Shown here one piece after another: positions 7,716 through 15,487 of a stretch of 64,000 nucleotides of DNA. The first letter of the stretch is position 1. The number at the start of each line of letters is the position of its first letter. The notes under the pieces are model-generated. The model had not been told where the DNA came from. It did no database searches and saw nothing but the letters and a program-made list of their open reading frames with translations. Source of the stretch: Desulfobacterales bacterium (GTDB lineage: Bacteria > Desulfobacterota > Desulfobacteria > Desulfobacterales > JAHEIW01); NCBI GenBank assembly GCA_030066985.1, contig JASJAN010000013.1, forward strand, positions 26,489 to 90,488, given 5' to 3'. The translations under genes were made by a program, and so were the position numbers.

Positions 7716-9674
7716 TTAGACAGCGATGGTTGCAACCTGGTAGCACCGCAAACATCGCTCGGCTTCGGCCACGGCTTCTTGGGCCGAGAGGCCTTGCTCG
7801 ATTTCATCAAAGGTTGATTTTCGCTCGTCCGGTGGGAGCATATTTGGCTTGAATCCCGGTTTGCTCTCAACCTTAAGAATTTCTTCATCCGGGTCATAGA
7901 CTTTTACAGTTTCGAAAAGCTTATCAAAATAGTGATTGTTATCGTAATCGAGAGGCTGCCCATTAATAAATCGATCGATGCTGTATGCTGCCCGGCGGCC
8001 ACCAGCACAGGCGGTAATCAAAGCATCCGGTCCGGTTTCACAGTCACCGGCAACGAAAATTTTTGGACGGCTGCTCTGCTTGGTGTACTCGTCAACGACA
8101 ATGGTATTCCATTTTGTTGTTTCAACATCGTCCATTCCGGCAAGCATTGAAAGATCGACCTGCTGCCCGATAGCCGAAATGATGGTATCGCAATCGAAAA
8201 CAAACTCCGAACCTTCAACCGGAACCGGTCGTGGTCTGCCGCTGTCATCCGGTTCTCCCAGTTCCATTTTGATGCATTCGAGGCCGACCACTTTACCCGC
8301 TTCAGCCAGAATCCGCACCGGCGCAGTCAGGAAGTGAAATTGCACCTGTTCTTGTTCGGCATCGTGAATCTCGACTTCATCGGCCGGCATCTCGTTGCGG
8401 GTCCGTCGGTACACCAGATGAATATCTTCATTGTCGGTTCGCAGGCAACAGCGAACACAATCAATGGCAACATTGCCGCCGCCGATCACTACGGCTTTTT
8501 TGCCTTGTGGATACGGATCGCGGCCGGCATTCACTTCTCGCAGGTAACTAAGCCCTGGGATAAATCCCTGATATTCATCGCTTTCTCCCTCGATACCCAT
8601 TTGAGTGCTGTGCTGCGCGCCCATACCGATAAATACCGCATCAAACTGATTATCAAGCTCTGAAAGTGTCAGATCATTTCCGATGGTTTGACCGTAGTTG
8701 ATGACGACCCCCATTTTTTGAATTTGCAGCACCTCAACCTGCAGGATATTGCGGGGCAGACGGTAGTCGGGGATCCCCACAGCTGACATGCCGCCGGGCT
8801 CATCGAGGCGCTCGTAAATCGTCACCTGATGTCCTTTGCGGGCCAGGTGAAAGGCACAGGTAATTCCAGCGGGCCCGGCGCCCACAATGGCCACTTTCCC
8901 GGTTTTTTCGGAGGGTGTGATTTCGTATTCGGGTTCCTTTTGTTCGGAAAGTTCATGATCCGCCACAAAGCGTTTGAGCGCTTTTATCGAAATGGGTTCA
9001 TCCAGATTCCCGCGGCGGCAATGCTTTTCACAGGGTCTGAAACAGACACGCCCCACGATGCCCGCTATGGGCAGACGTTCGCGAATGACCGTGAGGGATT
9101 CTGCAAATTTGGCATCTTTGATCAACTCGACGTATTTGGGAATATCGAGATGAATCGGGCAGGCGTCCAGACAGGGGGCCGTCAGTTTTGAATAATAGTC
9201 TCCCTTTGCCATCTGTTTTTCGCCGCTGATGACCTGCGAAAAATCATCGGCAAAATATTTGAGGGCATCAAACAATGGCGCCGGTCCGGATTTGCCGATG
9301 CTGCATTTTGCATTGCTGACGATTGCTTCAGCAGCCGACTGCAAAAACTCAAGATCTTCTTCGGTGGCTTCCCCGTTGGCCATATCCTCAAAGACCTCGA
9401 GCATCTCCTCCCAGCCCGTTTTGCAGTAGTTGCATTTGTCACAGGTTTTTGAATGCGCCAGAACGGCCTCAAAATACTCCCGGCACAGATCAATGATATC
9501 CACTTCACGGGAACGCAGGACAATTCCTTTCCAGCCCATCAATGCTTTGATTTTTTCGTCCTGCTTGAAATATTCGGGCAAATCCAGGTCGTTGATTGAT
9601 TTCTGTTCCTGCGTTTCATCACCGCGGTTTTCAACAATTTCTCCGCCCCATGAACTAAAAATTATATCCGACAT
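7716..9674 (-). CDS. NuoF-like Fe-S domain fused to GltD-type FAD-dependent NAD(P)H oxidoreductase
   Basis: This 652-residue fusion starts with the iron-sulfur C-terminal domain of NADH dehydrogenase subunit F (CDKCNYCKTGW..., then NAKCSIGKSG, residues about 75-130). It continues as a GltD-like protein: CLDACPIHLDIPKY and CFRPCEKHCRRG bind two [4Fe-4S] clusters, VGAGPAGITCAFHLARKG binds FAD, and VIGGGNVAIDC binds NAD(P)H. It ends CLRCYQVATIAV. Such fusions feed electrons between NAD(P)H and ferredoxin-like partners. It is transcribed away from the MtrH gene at 9999 from a 324-bp shared gap with an operator-like site. A role in reducing corrinoid proteins or their activator is inferred from the neighbourhood. 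A GGAGG site supports the start. Confidence 0.85.
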   Translation of the reverse strand: MSDIIFSSWGGEIVENRGDETQEQKSINDLDLPEYFKQDEKIKALMGWKGIVLRSREVDIIDLCREYFEAVLAHSKTCDKCNYCKTGWEEMLEVFEDMANGEATEEDLEFLQSAAEAIVSNAKCSIGKSGPAPLFDALKYFADDFSQVISGEKQMAKGDYYSKLTAPCLDACPIHLDIPKYVELIKDAKFAESLTVIRERLPIAGIVGRVCFRPCEKHCRRGNLDEPISIKALKRFVADHELSEQKEPEYEITPSEKTGKVAIVGAGPAGITCAFHLARKGHQVTIYERLDEPGGMSAVGIPDYRLPRNILQVEVLQIQKMGVVINYGQTIGNDLTLSELDNQFDAVFIGMGAQHSTQMGIEGESDEYQGFIPGLSYLREVNAGRDPYPQGKKAVVIGGGNVAIDCVRCCLRTDNEDIHLVYRRTRNEMPADEVEIHDAEQEQVQFHFLTAPVRILAEAGKVVGLECIKMELGEPDDSGRPRPVPVEGSEFVFDCDTIISAIGQQVDLSMLAGMDDVETTKWNTIVVDEYTKQSSRPKIFVAGDCETGPDALITACAGGRRAAYSIDRFINGQPLDYDNNHYFDKLFETVKVYDPDEEILKVESKPGFKPNMLPPDERKSTFDEIEQGLSAQEAVAEAERCLRCYQVATIAV

Positions 9675-9772
9675 GCTATTGCCTCCATAATATTAATAAC
9701 TCACTCGATTTTCCGGTAAAATTTTTCGCATACCGTATAACCGATGTCAATGCATTCGATTTTTTTGCTTAT

Positions 9773-9816
9773 AAAATCATCTATATTCATTCTAAAAATC
9801 ATCTTTTAGACGATAT
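9773..9816. promoter_or_regulatory. Operator-like tandem/inverted repeat, copy 2 (in the 7716/9999 divergent gap)
   Basis: AAAATCATCT at 9773-9782 recurs 22 bp later at 9795-9804 and continues TTTAGACGATAT. The second unit forms an inverted repeat AAAATCATC/GACGAT(A)T. The 20 bases AAAATCATCTTTTAGACGAT are identical to those at 17596. A weak -35-like TTGACG lies at 9845. It could control MtrH, the fusion gene, or both. Nothing else is recognised in 9675-9998 apart from the AGGAGG before MtrH. Confidence 0.6.
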
Positions 9817-9998
9817 AAAAAAGGAAAAGTTTTGATAATAGATAATTGACGTACAATACAAGGTTTTTTGAATTCAGTGGGGAGGATGACCCCCGGGGTA
9901 TATTCCAGTACGCGTTGCGTTCATATTTCGCTTAACGTAACAGGGCCCTACGGGGTGGTTTTCAGAATTTTTTTTTTAAAGACCAAAGGAGGTGGGCA

Positions 9999-10982
9999 AT
10001 GCAACGTTTTAAAAAAGAGCCAGAGATTTATGACGTCGGTGGAGTGAAAGTCGGCGGTCAGCCGGGAGAATACCCCACAGTCTGCTGCTTCTCCATTTTT
10101 CAGGAAAGCGATAAGTTGTTTGACAAGGGCAGCCGCAGAAAAGGCTTTAATGAAAAGCGCGGAGAAGAATTGCTGAAAGGGGCCGAAAAACTGTGGAAGG
10201 AAACGGGAGTGCCCGTTATGGCTGACATTGTCGCCAGCCCGGGTGAAAAATTTAAAAAATATGTGGATTTTGTTTCCTCGGTAAGCGACATGCCTTTTTG
10301 CGTGGACGCCATTATGATGCCGGCCAAACTGGAAGGCGCAGCCTATTGTGCCGAGAAGGGGCTGCTGGATCGGATGTTCTACAACAGCATTACCGTCTGG
10401 GAGGAAGACTTAGAAACGGAAGTCAAGGAATTAGCCCAGATAGGCGTCAAGCACGTCCTTCTGGTTGCCTTTGATCAGGATGATCAGACGCCCAATGGCA
10501 GGATTAAGGGCGCCCAAAAATTGCTCGATGCCATCGAAAAGGCCGACGCTAAATTTGAAAGCATCATTGTCGACACGACAACCCTCAATGCGCCCGCCAA
10601 TGCGTTGTGCGGAATTTCGAATCAGTTAATAAAGGAAAAATGGGGTTTTGCGACCGCCAGTGCGCCCAGCAACGGTTCCTATATGGAATTGCAGCGGTTT
10701 AAGGATATGTTTGAATTTAAGGGTTGGGCCGGTTTTGATGCTGCTGTGGAAGCCCTTTCGGCATTTTATTACAACGATTTAATTTTTACCGGGCCCATGG
10801 CAGGTGCACCACGGGTCGTATCAGCAGTTGCGGCGGCTGATGCATTTTTAGCCACCTCGGTTTTTAATGAAACCAAAGAGCTGCCCAAAGATCCAAACCA
10901 TCCATTGCTCAAGCTGTTTCCGGAGTTTGCCGAACAGCTCAAGCTGGCCTGGGAAAAACCCAGTGACCTGGAAAAATTGTAG
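9999..10982 (+). CDS. MtrH-family methyl-corrinoid:tetrahydropterin/tetrahydrofolate methyltransferase
   Basis: This 327-residue TIM-barrel enzyme starts FKKEPEIYDVGGVKVGGQPGEYPTV, the diagnostic MtrH opening. In bacteria, MtrH homologues (for example MtvA of acetogen O-demethylases) act as methyltransferase II, moving the methyl group from a corrinoid protein to tetrahydrofolate. The family is soluble. AAAGGAGG seven bases before the ATG supports the start. It shares its upstream operator-like site with the methyltransferase I operon at 17836, so a joint pathway is inferred, with methyltransferase I, the corrinoid protein and the activator in that second operon. A strong terminator follows at 11052. 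Confidence 0.85.
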   Translation: MQRFKKEPEIYDVGGVKVGGQPGEYPTVCCFSIFQESDKLFDKGSRRKGFNEKRGEELLKGAEKLWKETGVPVMADIVASPGEKFKKYVDFVSSVSDMPFCVDAIMMPAKLEGAAYCAEKGLLDRMFYNSITVWEEDLETEVKELAQIGVKHVLLVAFDQDDQTPNGRIKGAQKLLDAIEKADAKFESIIVDTTTLNAPANALCGISNQLIKEKWGFATASAPSNGSYMELQRFKDMFEFKGWAGFDAAVEALSAFYYNDLIFTGPMAGAPRVVSAVAAADAFLATSVFNETKELPKDPNHPLLKLFPEFAEQLKLAWEKPSDLEKL

Positions 10983-11051
10983 GCGCCGGGGATGTGGAAT
11001 ATGGAATGATGCGTTTGTGACCCTCAGTTGCATACCTTCTTCAGTCGTGTC

Positions 11052-11095
11052 GGGCGAGGATCGATTAGCAAATTTCTTGAGATCCTCGCCCTTTT
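11052..11095 (+). terminator. Rho-independent terminator after the MtrH gene
   Basis: GGGCGAGGATC (11052-11062) pairs perfectly with GATCCTCGCCC (11081-11091), followed by TTTT. It ends the MtrH transcript. Confidence 0.85.
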
Positions 11096-11397
11096 CACCC
11101 TCACCATAATGTCACCTTCGGGCGCTGCTCAGAGCCCTCTTCACCCGAAGAGCAGATAATTCCCGAAACCAGGACTTGATCTGCAAACAGCGGCACATGT
11201 TCCTCTATGGAATGGAGGGACAGCCAATTTTCCGTTTGGATGAAAATCGGCTTGCCGATTAACATTATCAGTGTTAATAAGGATTTGGCGCGAGCCGGCA
11301 TATTTTGCACTGATTATCGTTCTGCAGGAAGACCTTGCCTGATATCAGCGTGACATAAAATGATGCCATCTTTCATTATCCTTCACTCAGGTGGGAA
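11096..11397. other. Intergenic stretch without recognised gene
   Basis: About 300 bp before the V4R genes. An open frame on the minus strand (11101-11310) has no ribosome binding site or recognisable motif. A promoter for the V4R/two-component operon should lie here, but no convincing -35/-10 or -24/-12 pair was found. Confidence 0.4.
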
Positions 11398-11922
11398 ATG
11401 ACTATTTTTAACTGGCAAAACGAATTTAACCGGGACGGGCACCGGGTCGTGATCTCGGGGCAACCCGTTGCCTTGCACTGCCATCACTACAATATCAATT
11501 TACAGAAAACGCTGGAAGAGACACTGGGCGCCGAAGGTGTCGAGCTTCTGTACCGTTCGGCTGAGGAAACCAATTATAATAGTTTGCAGCATCTTTCTAG
11601 CCAATATGAAAAAATCAGAACCCTTAAGTCGAAGCTGGAAATGGCCTCTTTGCTCTATCAGAATTGCGGTTTGGGGATCATCCATTTCAGGAAGGTCAGA
11701 CCCCATGCGGCTTATATTGCGAGTACCTCCAGCCATCATGTCACCGGGTGGCTCGCCAAACACGGGCGGCGCGAAACGCCGGGCTGCCACTTTACGCGGG
11801 GATGGATTGCCGGCGCGCTGGAGGCGATTTACCAGCGCCCCCTTGGTTTTTATAGCGTGGCGGAACGCCACTGCAAAATGAAGCGGGATGCGGAGTGTGT
11901 CTTTCATGTTAAGGAGCGTTAA
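11398..11922 (+). CDS. V4R-domain protein (4-vinyl-reductase-type small-molecule-binding), first of pair
   Basis: This 174-residue protein ends with the V4R signature: GWIAGALEAIYQRPLGFYSVAERHCKMKRDAECVFHV (in pieces, about residues 138-170), with Cys residues spaced as in other V4R proteins. V4R domains sense small, often aromatic, ligands (XylR/DmpR-type regulators) or act in bacteriochlorophyll and methanogen proteins. Four His residues occur in GQPVALHCHHYNI near the N-terminus. It is directly followed, with no gap, by a second V4R gene and then a sensor kinase, so ligand presentation to the kinase is inferred. Confidence 0.7.
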   Translation: MTIFNWQNEFNRDGHRVVISGQPVALHCHHYNINLQKTLEETLGAEGVELLYRSAEETNYNSLQHLSSQYEKIRTLKSKLEMASLLYQNCGLGIIHFRKVRPHAAYIASTSSHHVTGWLAKHGRRETPGCHFTRGWIAGALEAIYQRPLGFYSVAERHCKMKRDAECVFHVKER

Positions 11923-12525
11923 GTGGCCATAGATGTCAGCAAGATTATCCATGCGGTCATGGAAGGCAGCAAAATAAGGGAATCCAAAGGGATCATCCCT
12001 CTTTTCGGGGTCTATCTCTCGCTATTTTCGGTGAACTATTACAACCGGCTGAGCTTTGACTTCGAAATCAAAATGGGTAAACAGCGTGAAACTGAAGCAA
12101 AGGCACTTTTGATTGCAGCTGCCCAGGAGTGCGGCTATGCGACGTTTCAAGGCATACGAGATTCCTGGGAGTGGCAGCAGGTTGTTGCGCCCATGGTTGA
12201 AAATAAAAAAGATCAGATTTTCGGTTTTGTGGCCGTGGCCGTAGCGTTTGGCTGGGGGGACCTGGCAGTCGAGGAGTTGGTTCCGGGTGAAAAACTGATC
12301 ATTCGCGCCAGCGACTCTTATGAGGCCAGCGGCTACCTGGAGCAATACGGTGCTGCAAAATCGGAAAAATGCTACATGCTGCGCGGAGTCACCGCTGCTT
12401 TCATGGACCTGGTTTACGGCGGTGATTATCCGGATGGCTGTTTTGCCTTCGCAGCTCAAGAGCCGAGTTGCCGGGTGAAAGGAGACCCGTATTGTGAGTT
12501 TATTGCTCGAAGATCATCTGATTGA
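11923..12525 (+). CDS. V4R-domain protein, second of pair
   Basis: A GTG start immediately follows the TAA of the previous gene. The 200-residue product carries the C-terminal V4R pattern FMDLVYGGDYPDGCFAFAAQEPSCRVKGDPYCEF (in pieces, about 160-192). It differs from its upstream partner in the N-terminal half, so the two may form a heterodimer. Its last 32 bases overlap the start of the histidine kinase gene, indicating translational coupling. No DNA-binding motif is visible, so it is probably a ligand-sensing accessory protein, not a regulator by itself. Confidence 0.7.
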   Translation: MAIDVSKIIHAVMEGSKIRESKGIIPLFGVYLSLFSVNYYNRLSFDFEIKMGKQRETEAKALLIAAAQECGYATFQGIRDSWEWQQVVAPMVENKKDQIFGFVAVAVAFGWGDLAVEELVPGEKLIIRASDSYEASGYLEQYGAAKSEKCYMLRGVTAAFMDLVYGGDYPDGCFAFAAQEPSCRVKGDPYCEFIARRSSD

Positions 12526-14752
12526 GGTCACAGTTAAGGATAAAAAGCTTATAAAAAAGCAGACCTGTTGGAAATACTTATCCTGTTCCAAAGTGTTGTG
12601 CCCGGCTCATGGGAAAGAGTCGGTAGAGTGCTGGCTGATTCCCAGAACCCACTGTGCGGAAGATGTTAAAGACGATTTTTTTCAAAAAATATCCTCATGC
12701 ATTGCCTGCAGCTATTTCAAGAAGCAGGGGGGAATGCACCCCGAGGGCTGGCATTTTTTTCTTTCAGAACAAATCCGTCAATACAATGCCATGGCCCTTG
12801 AGCATATCTATCAGAAAGAAGAAAGCTTTGTGGAGATATTCAACCGGATTCCGGACGGACTCTTCACCACCGATGAAGAATGGCGTATTACTTACTTCAA
12901 CCCGGCGGCCGAAAAAATTACCGGTTTTTCGGCCGATGATGCAGTGGGAATGTACTGTAAAGATGTGTTCAAAAACTCGATCTGCGAGTCTGACTGTGCC
13001 CTAAAGGAGGCGATCGTAAAAGGCAGGGATATCCACAATCGGGAATATGAGATCACCAACATCGACGGCCAGCAGATACCCATTATTTGCTCAACCTCGG
13101 CGTTTCGAGACACTGCCGGGCGTGTTACCGGAGGTCTTGAAATATTTAAAGATATATCCGAGCTGAAACAACTTCAGGAAGAGGTCGCCAAGCGTGAGAA
13201 AAAATATCGTCGCATCTTTGAAGGCAGCCACGATATGATCTATACCACCAACGAGCAGGGCCAGATTCTGGATATTAATCAAGCCGGTGTCGAAATGCTA
13301 AACTTTCCATCCAAAAAAGAAATGCTGAAAACGATATCGGCCCAGAATTTTTATCGCAACTCTCTGGATAGAGATCGATTTCTGGCGACCATCAACCGGC
13401 GGGGCCAGGTAAAAGATTATGAAGTTGAATTTAAAAAACGGGATGGCGCTGCGATGCATGCCCTGATTTCCAGCCGAAGATACCAAAATCCTGAAACCGG
13501 CGATGTCGAGTATGAGGGGATCATCAAGGATATTACCCATCGTAAACGCACTGAAGAAGCGCTTAAGCAGCGCAACCGGGAGCTTTCGATTTTAAACAGC
13601 ATCGCGGTGGCCTTAAATCACAATATGGCCTTGAACCTGATTTTGCGCGAGGCGCTCAAAAACGTATTGAAGGTCTTAGAACTCAATCGAGGGGCCATTT
13701 TTTTGATCAATCGCGAAAAAGAAAAAACCGAGGTCATTGCCAAATATGGTTTTAATGCGGAAGACACTGAAGCCAACCCAGCGGTATTTTTTAAAGATCC
13801 GCTATTGAGCAAAGCCCTTCTTGAAGATGATATGATTTTAAAACCAGAACCCATCTTCCCGACCTTTAAAGCCCGTTTTGAGTCCAAAGCACTAAACTTT
13901 TCACCCTGGCTGACCTCTTTTCTGATTACCTTCAAAGGCAAAGGGGTGGGGTTTTTGGGACTCGACATCCCCGCATCCCGCAGACTGACCCAATATGAGT
14001 TCCATTTGATGGGTTCGCTGGGCAACTTTCTGGGGGGGGCCATCGTGAATGCCCAGATGCGGGAGACGATCCGTCGCGACCGGCATGAGTTAAGACGGTT
14101 GACGGCAAAACTATTTCAAAGCCAGGAGGAGGAACGACGTCGTATTGCTCGAGAGTTGCATGATGAATCCGGGCAATCTCTGACCGCCGTGAAACTGTCC
14201 CTGGAACGACTGGAAGAAAATGTGCCACCGCAAGAAGAAGGTCTCCGGGAAGCCATCGGCGAAATCATTACGATGGTGCGGCGAACTTCTTCGGAAATCA
14301 GGCACCTTTCATACCATCTGCACCCGACCCTGTTAAGTGATCTGGGTCTTGAACCGGCGCTGGATCTGTATTTCAAGGAAATCAAAAATCATACAGGCCA
14401 CAATATCGATTTTAGCATGGTGGGATTTGATCACCGCCTGGATCCTGACATGGAAACGGTTTTCTACCGTTTCAGCCAGGAAGCCCTGACCAATTCCCTG
14501 AAGCATTCCGGTTCGTATAACTTCCGGCTTTCCATTATCAAAAGCTATCCCAAGATCATTTTCCGGGCAGAGGATGACGGTGTTGGTTTTGACACCCAGA
14601 TCATTGGAACCGATAAACGCAATCTGGGCCTGCTGGGCATGAGGGAGCGGACTTCTCATCTGGGAGGGAAATTCCAGCTGCGCAGTCAACCGGGAGAAGG
14701 AACCCGAATCCGGATTGAGATACCTTTTACTGAGTCATTGAGTCATGGCTAA
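12494..14752 (+). CDS. Two-CW / PAS / PAS / GAF-like / HisKA_3 sensor histidine kinase
   Basis: The GTG start at 12494 lies nine bases after AAAGGAG, inside the end of the V4R gene. The N-terminus is a two-CW Cys-rich module (CWKYLSC, CWLIPRTHC, CIACSYF; about 25-80). Two PAS domains follow (about 110-235 and 240-355), then a GAF-like region (about 370-530), then the NarL-type phosphoacceptor RRIARELHDESGQSLTAVK near 550 and an HATPase (EDDGVGFD, GLLGMRER). No membrane segment is seen, so it should sense a cytoplasmic signal, possibly through Fe-S or redox-active Cys. It overlaps the response-regulator gene by 8 bp and should phosphorylate it. Confidence 0.9.
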   Translation: MSLLLEDHLIEVTVKDKKLIKKQTCWKYLSCSKVLCPAHGKESVECWLIPRTHCAEDVKDDFFQKISSCIACSYFKKQGGMHPEGWHFFLSEQIRQYNAMALEHIYQKEESFVEIFNRIPDGLFTTDEEWRITYFNPAAEKITGFSADDAVGMYCKDVFKNSICESDCALKEAIVKGRDIHNREYEITNIDGQQIPIICSTSAFRDTAGRVTGGLEIFKDISELKQLQEEVAKREKKYRRIFEGSHDMIYTTNEQGQILDINQAGVEMLNFPSKKEMLKTISAQNFYRNSLDRDRFLATINRRGQVKDYEVEFKKRDGAAMHALISSRRYQNPETGDVEYEGIIKDITHRKRTEEALKQRNRELSILNSIAVALNHNMALNLILREALKNVLKVLELNRGAIFLINREKEKTEVIAKYGFNAEDTEANPAVFFKDPLLSKALLEDDMILKPEPIFPTFKARFESKALNFSPWLTSFLITFKGKGVGFLGLDIPASRRLTQYEFHLMGSLGNFLGGAIVNAQMRETIRRDRHELRRLTAKLFQSQEEERRRIARELHDESGQSLTAVKLSLERLEENVPPQEEGLREAIGEIITMVRRTSSEIRHLSYHLHPTLLSDLGLEPALDLYFKEIKNHTGHNIDFSMVGFDHRLDPDMETVFYRFSQEALTNSLKHSGSYNFRLSIIKSYPKIIFRAEDDGVGFDTQIIGTDKRNLGLLGMRERTSHLGGKFQLRSQPGEGTRIRIEIPFTESLSHG

Positions 14753-15407
14753 TCCAGTTCGCATACTTATCGCTGATGATCATACGATTGTGCGCCAGGG
14801 TTTAGCGAGTTTGCTGAACGACCAGCCTGATTTGAAGGTCGTCGGCCAGGCGGACAATGGCAGATCAGCGGTAGACAAAACGCTGGAGCTAAAGCCTGAT
14901 ATCATCATTATGGATATCGCCATGCCCCAGATGAATGGCATTGAGGCCGTAAAGCGTATAAAGAAAAAGATTCCGAAATCGAAGGTTTTGATTCTGTCCA
15001 TGTATTCCCATGAACATTATATCCATGAACTTTTAGAAACGGGTGTGTCCGGCTATCTTCTCAAAGATTCCAGCGGCCGGGATATTATCACTGCGATTCA
15101 CGCTGCCATGAACAACGAGACCTTTTTAAGCCCTTCGATCTCCAAAGTGGTTGTGGACACCTATCGATCCCCCCGTAAAGGAACCGCCAGTGCGGAGCGT
15201 TATAAACGCCTGTCCAATAGAGAACGGGAGGTTTTCCAGTTGATTGCCGAAGGGCATTCCACCCGGCAAATCGCTGATATGCTGTGTGTCAGCATCAGTA
15301 CGATCAAATCCCATCGGGCCAAAATCATGGAAAAACTCGAAATCTATTCGCCGGTCAAACTGGTCCATTTTGCCATCCAGCTCGGATTGGTTGACCCGGA
15401 ATTATAG
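14745..15407 (+). CDS. NarL/FixJ-family response regulator with LuxR-type HTH
   Basis: This 220-residue cytosolic transcription factor has the receiver residues DD near the N-terminus, the phospho-acceptor Asp in IIIMDIAMPQMNG at about 54, and the switch region ILSMYSHEHY and GYLLKDSSG. The LuxR HTH (LSNREREVFQLIAEGHSTRQIADMLCVSISTIKSHRAKIMEKL, in pieces) spans about 150-205. It is coupled to the kinase gene. It lies between two of the three operator-like sites (9773 and 17574), so it is the obvious candidate to bind them; this is inference only. Confidence 0.9.
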   Translation: MANPVRILIADDHTIVRQGLASLLNDQPDLKVVGQADNGRSAVDKTLELKPDIIIMDIAMPQMNGIEAVKRIKKKIPKSKVLILSMYSHEHYIHELLETGVSGYLLKDSSGRDIITAIHAAMNNETFLSPSISKVVVDTYRSPRKGTASAERYKRLSNREREVFQLIAEGHSTRQIADMLCVSISTIKSHRAKIMEKLEIYSPVKLVHFAIQLGLVDPEL

Positions 15408-15487
15408 AGATCGTCCCTTTCAGTCATATGGTTTCACATCCGGCGATGTTTCCTGGTCTATTGCCCTGAAAACCCCAACATAATGAT

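Noticed and set aside
11101..11310. 69-codon minus-strand open frame
   Set aside because: No ribosome binding site, no motif, and it starts against the operon direction in a promoter-type gap.
11280..11320. Sigma-54-like promoter (TGGCGC...TTTGCA)
   Set aside because: The GG-GC spacing is 8 or 9 bases instead of 10 in every reading tried.
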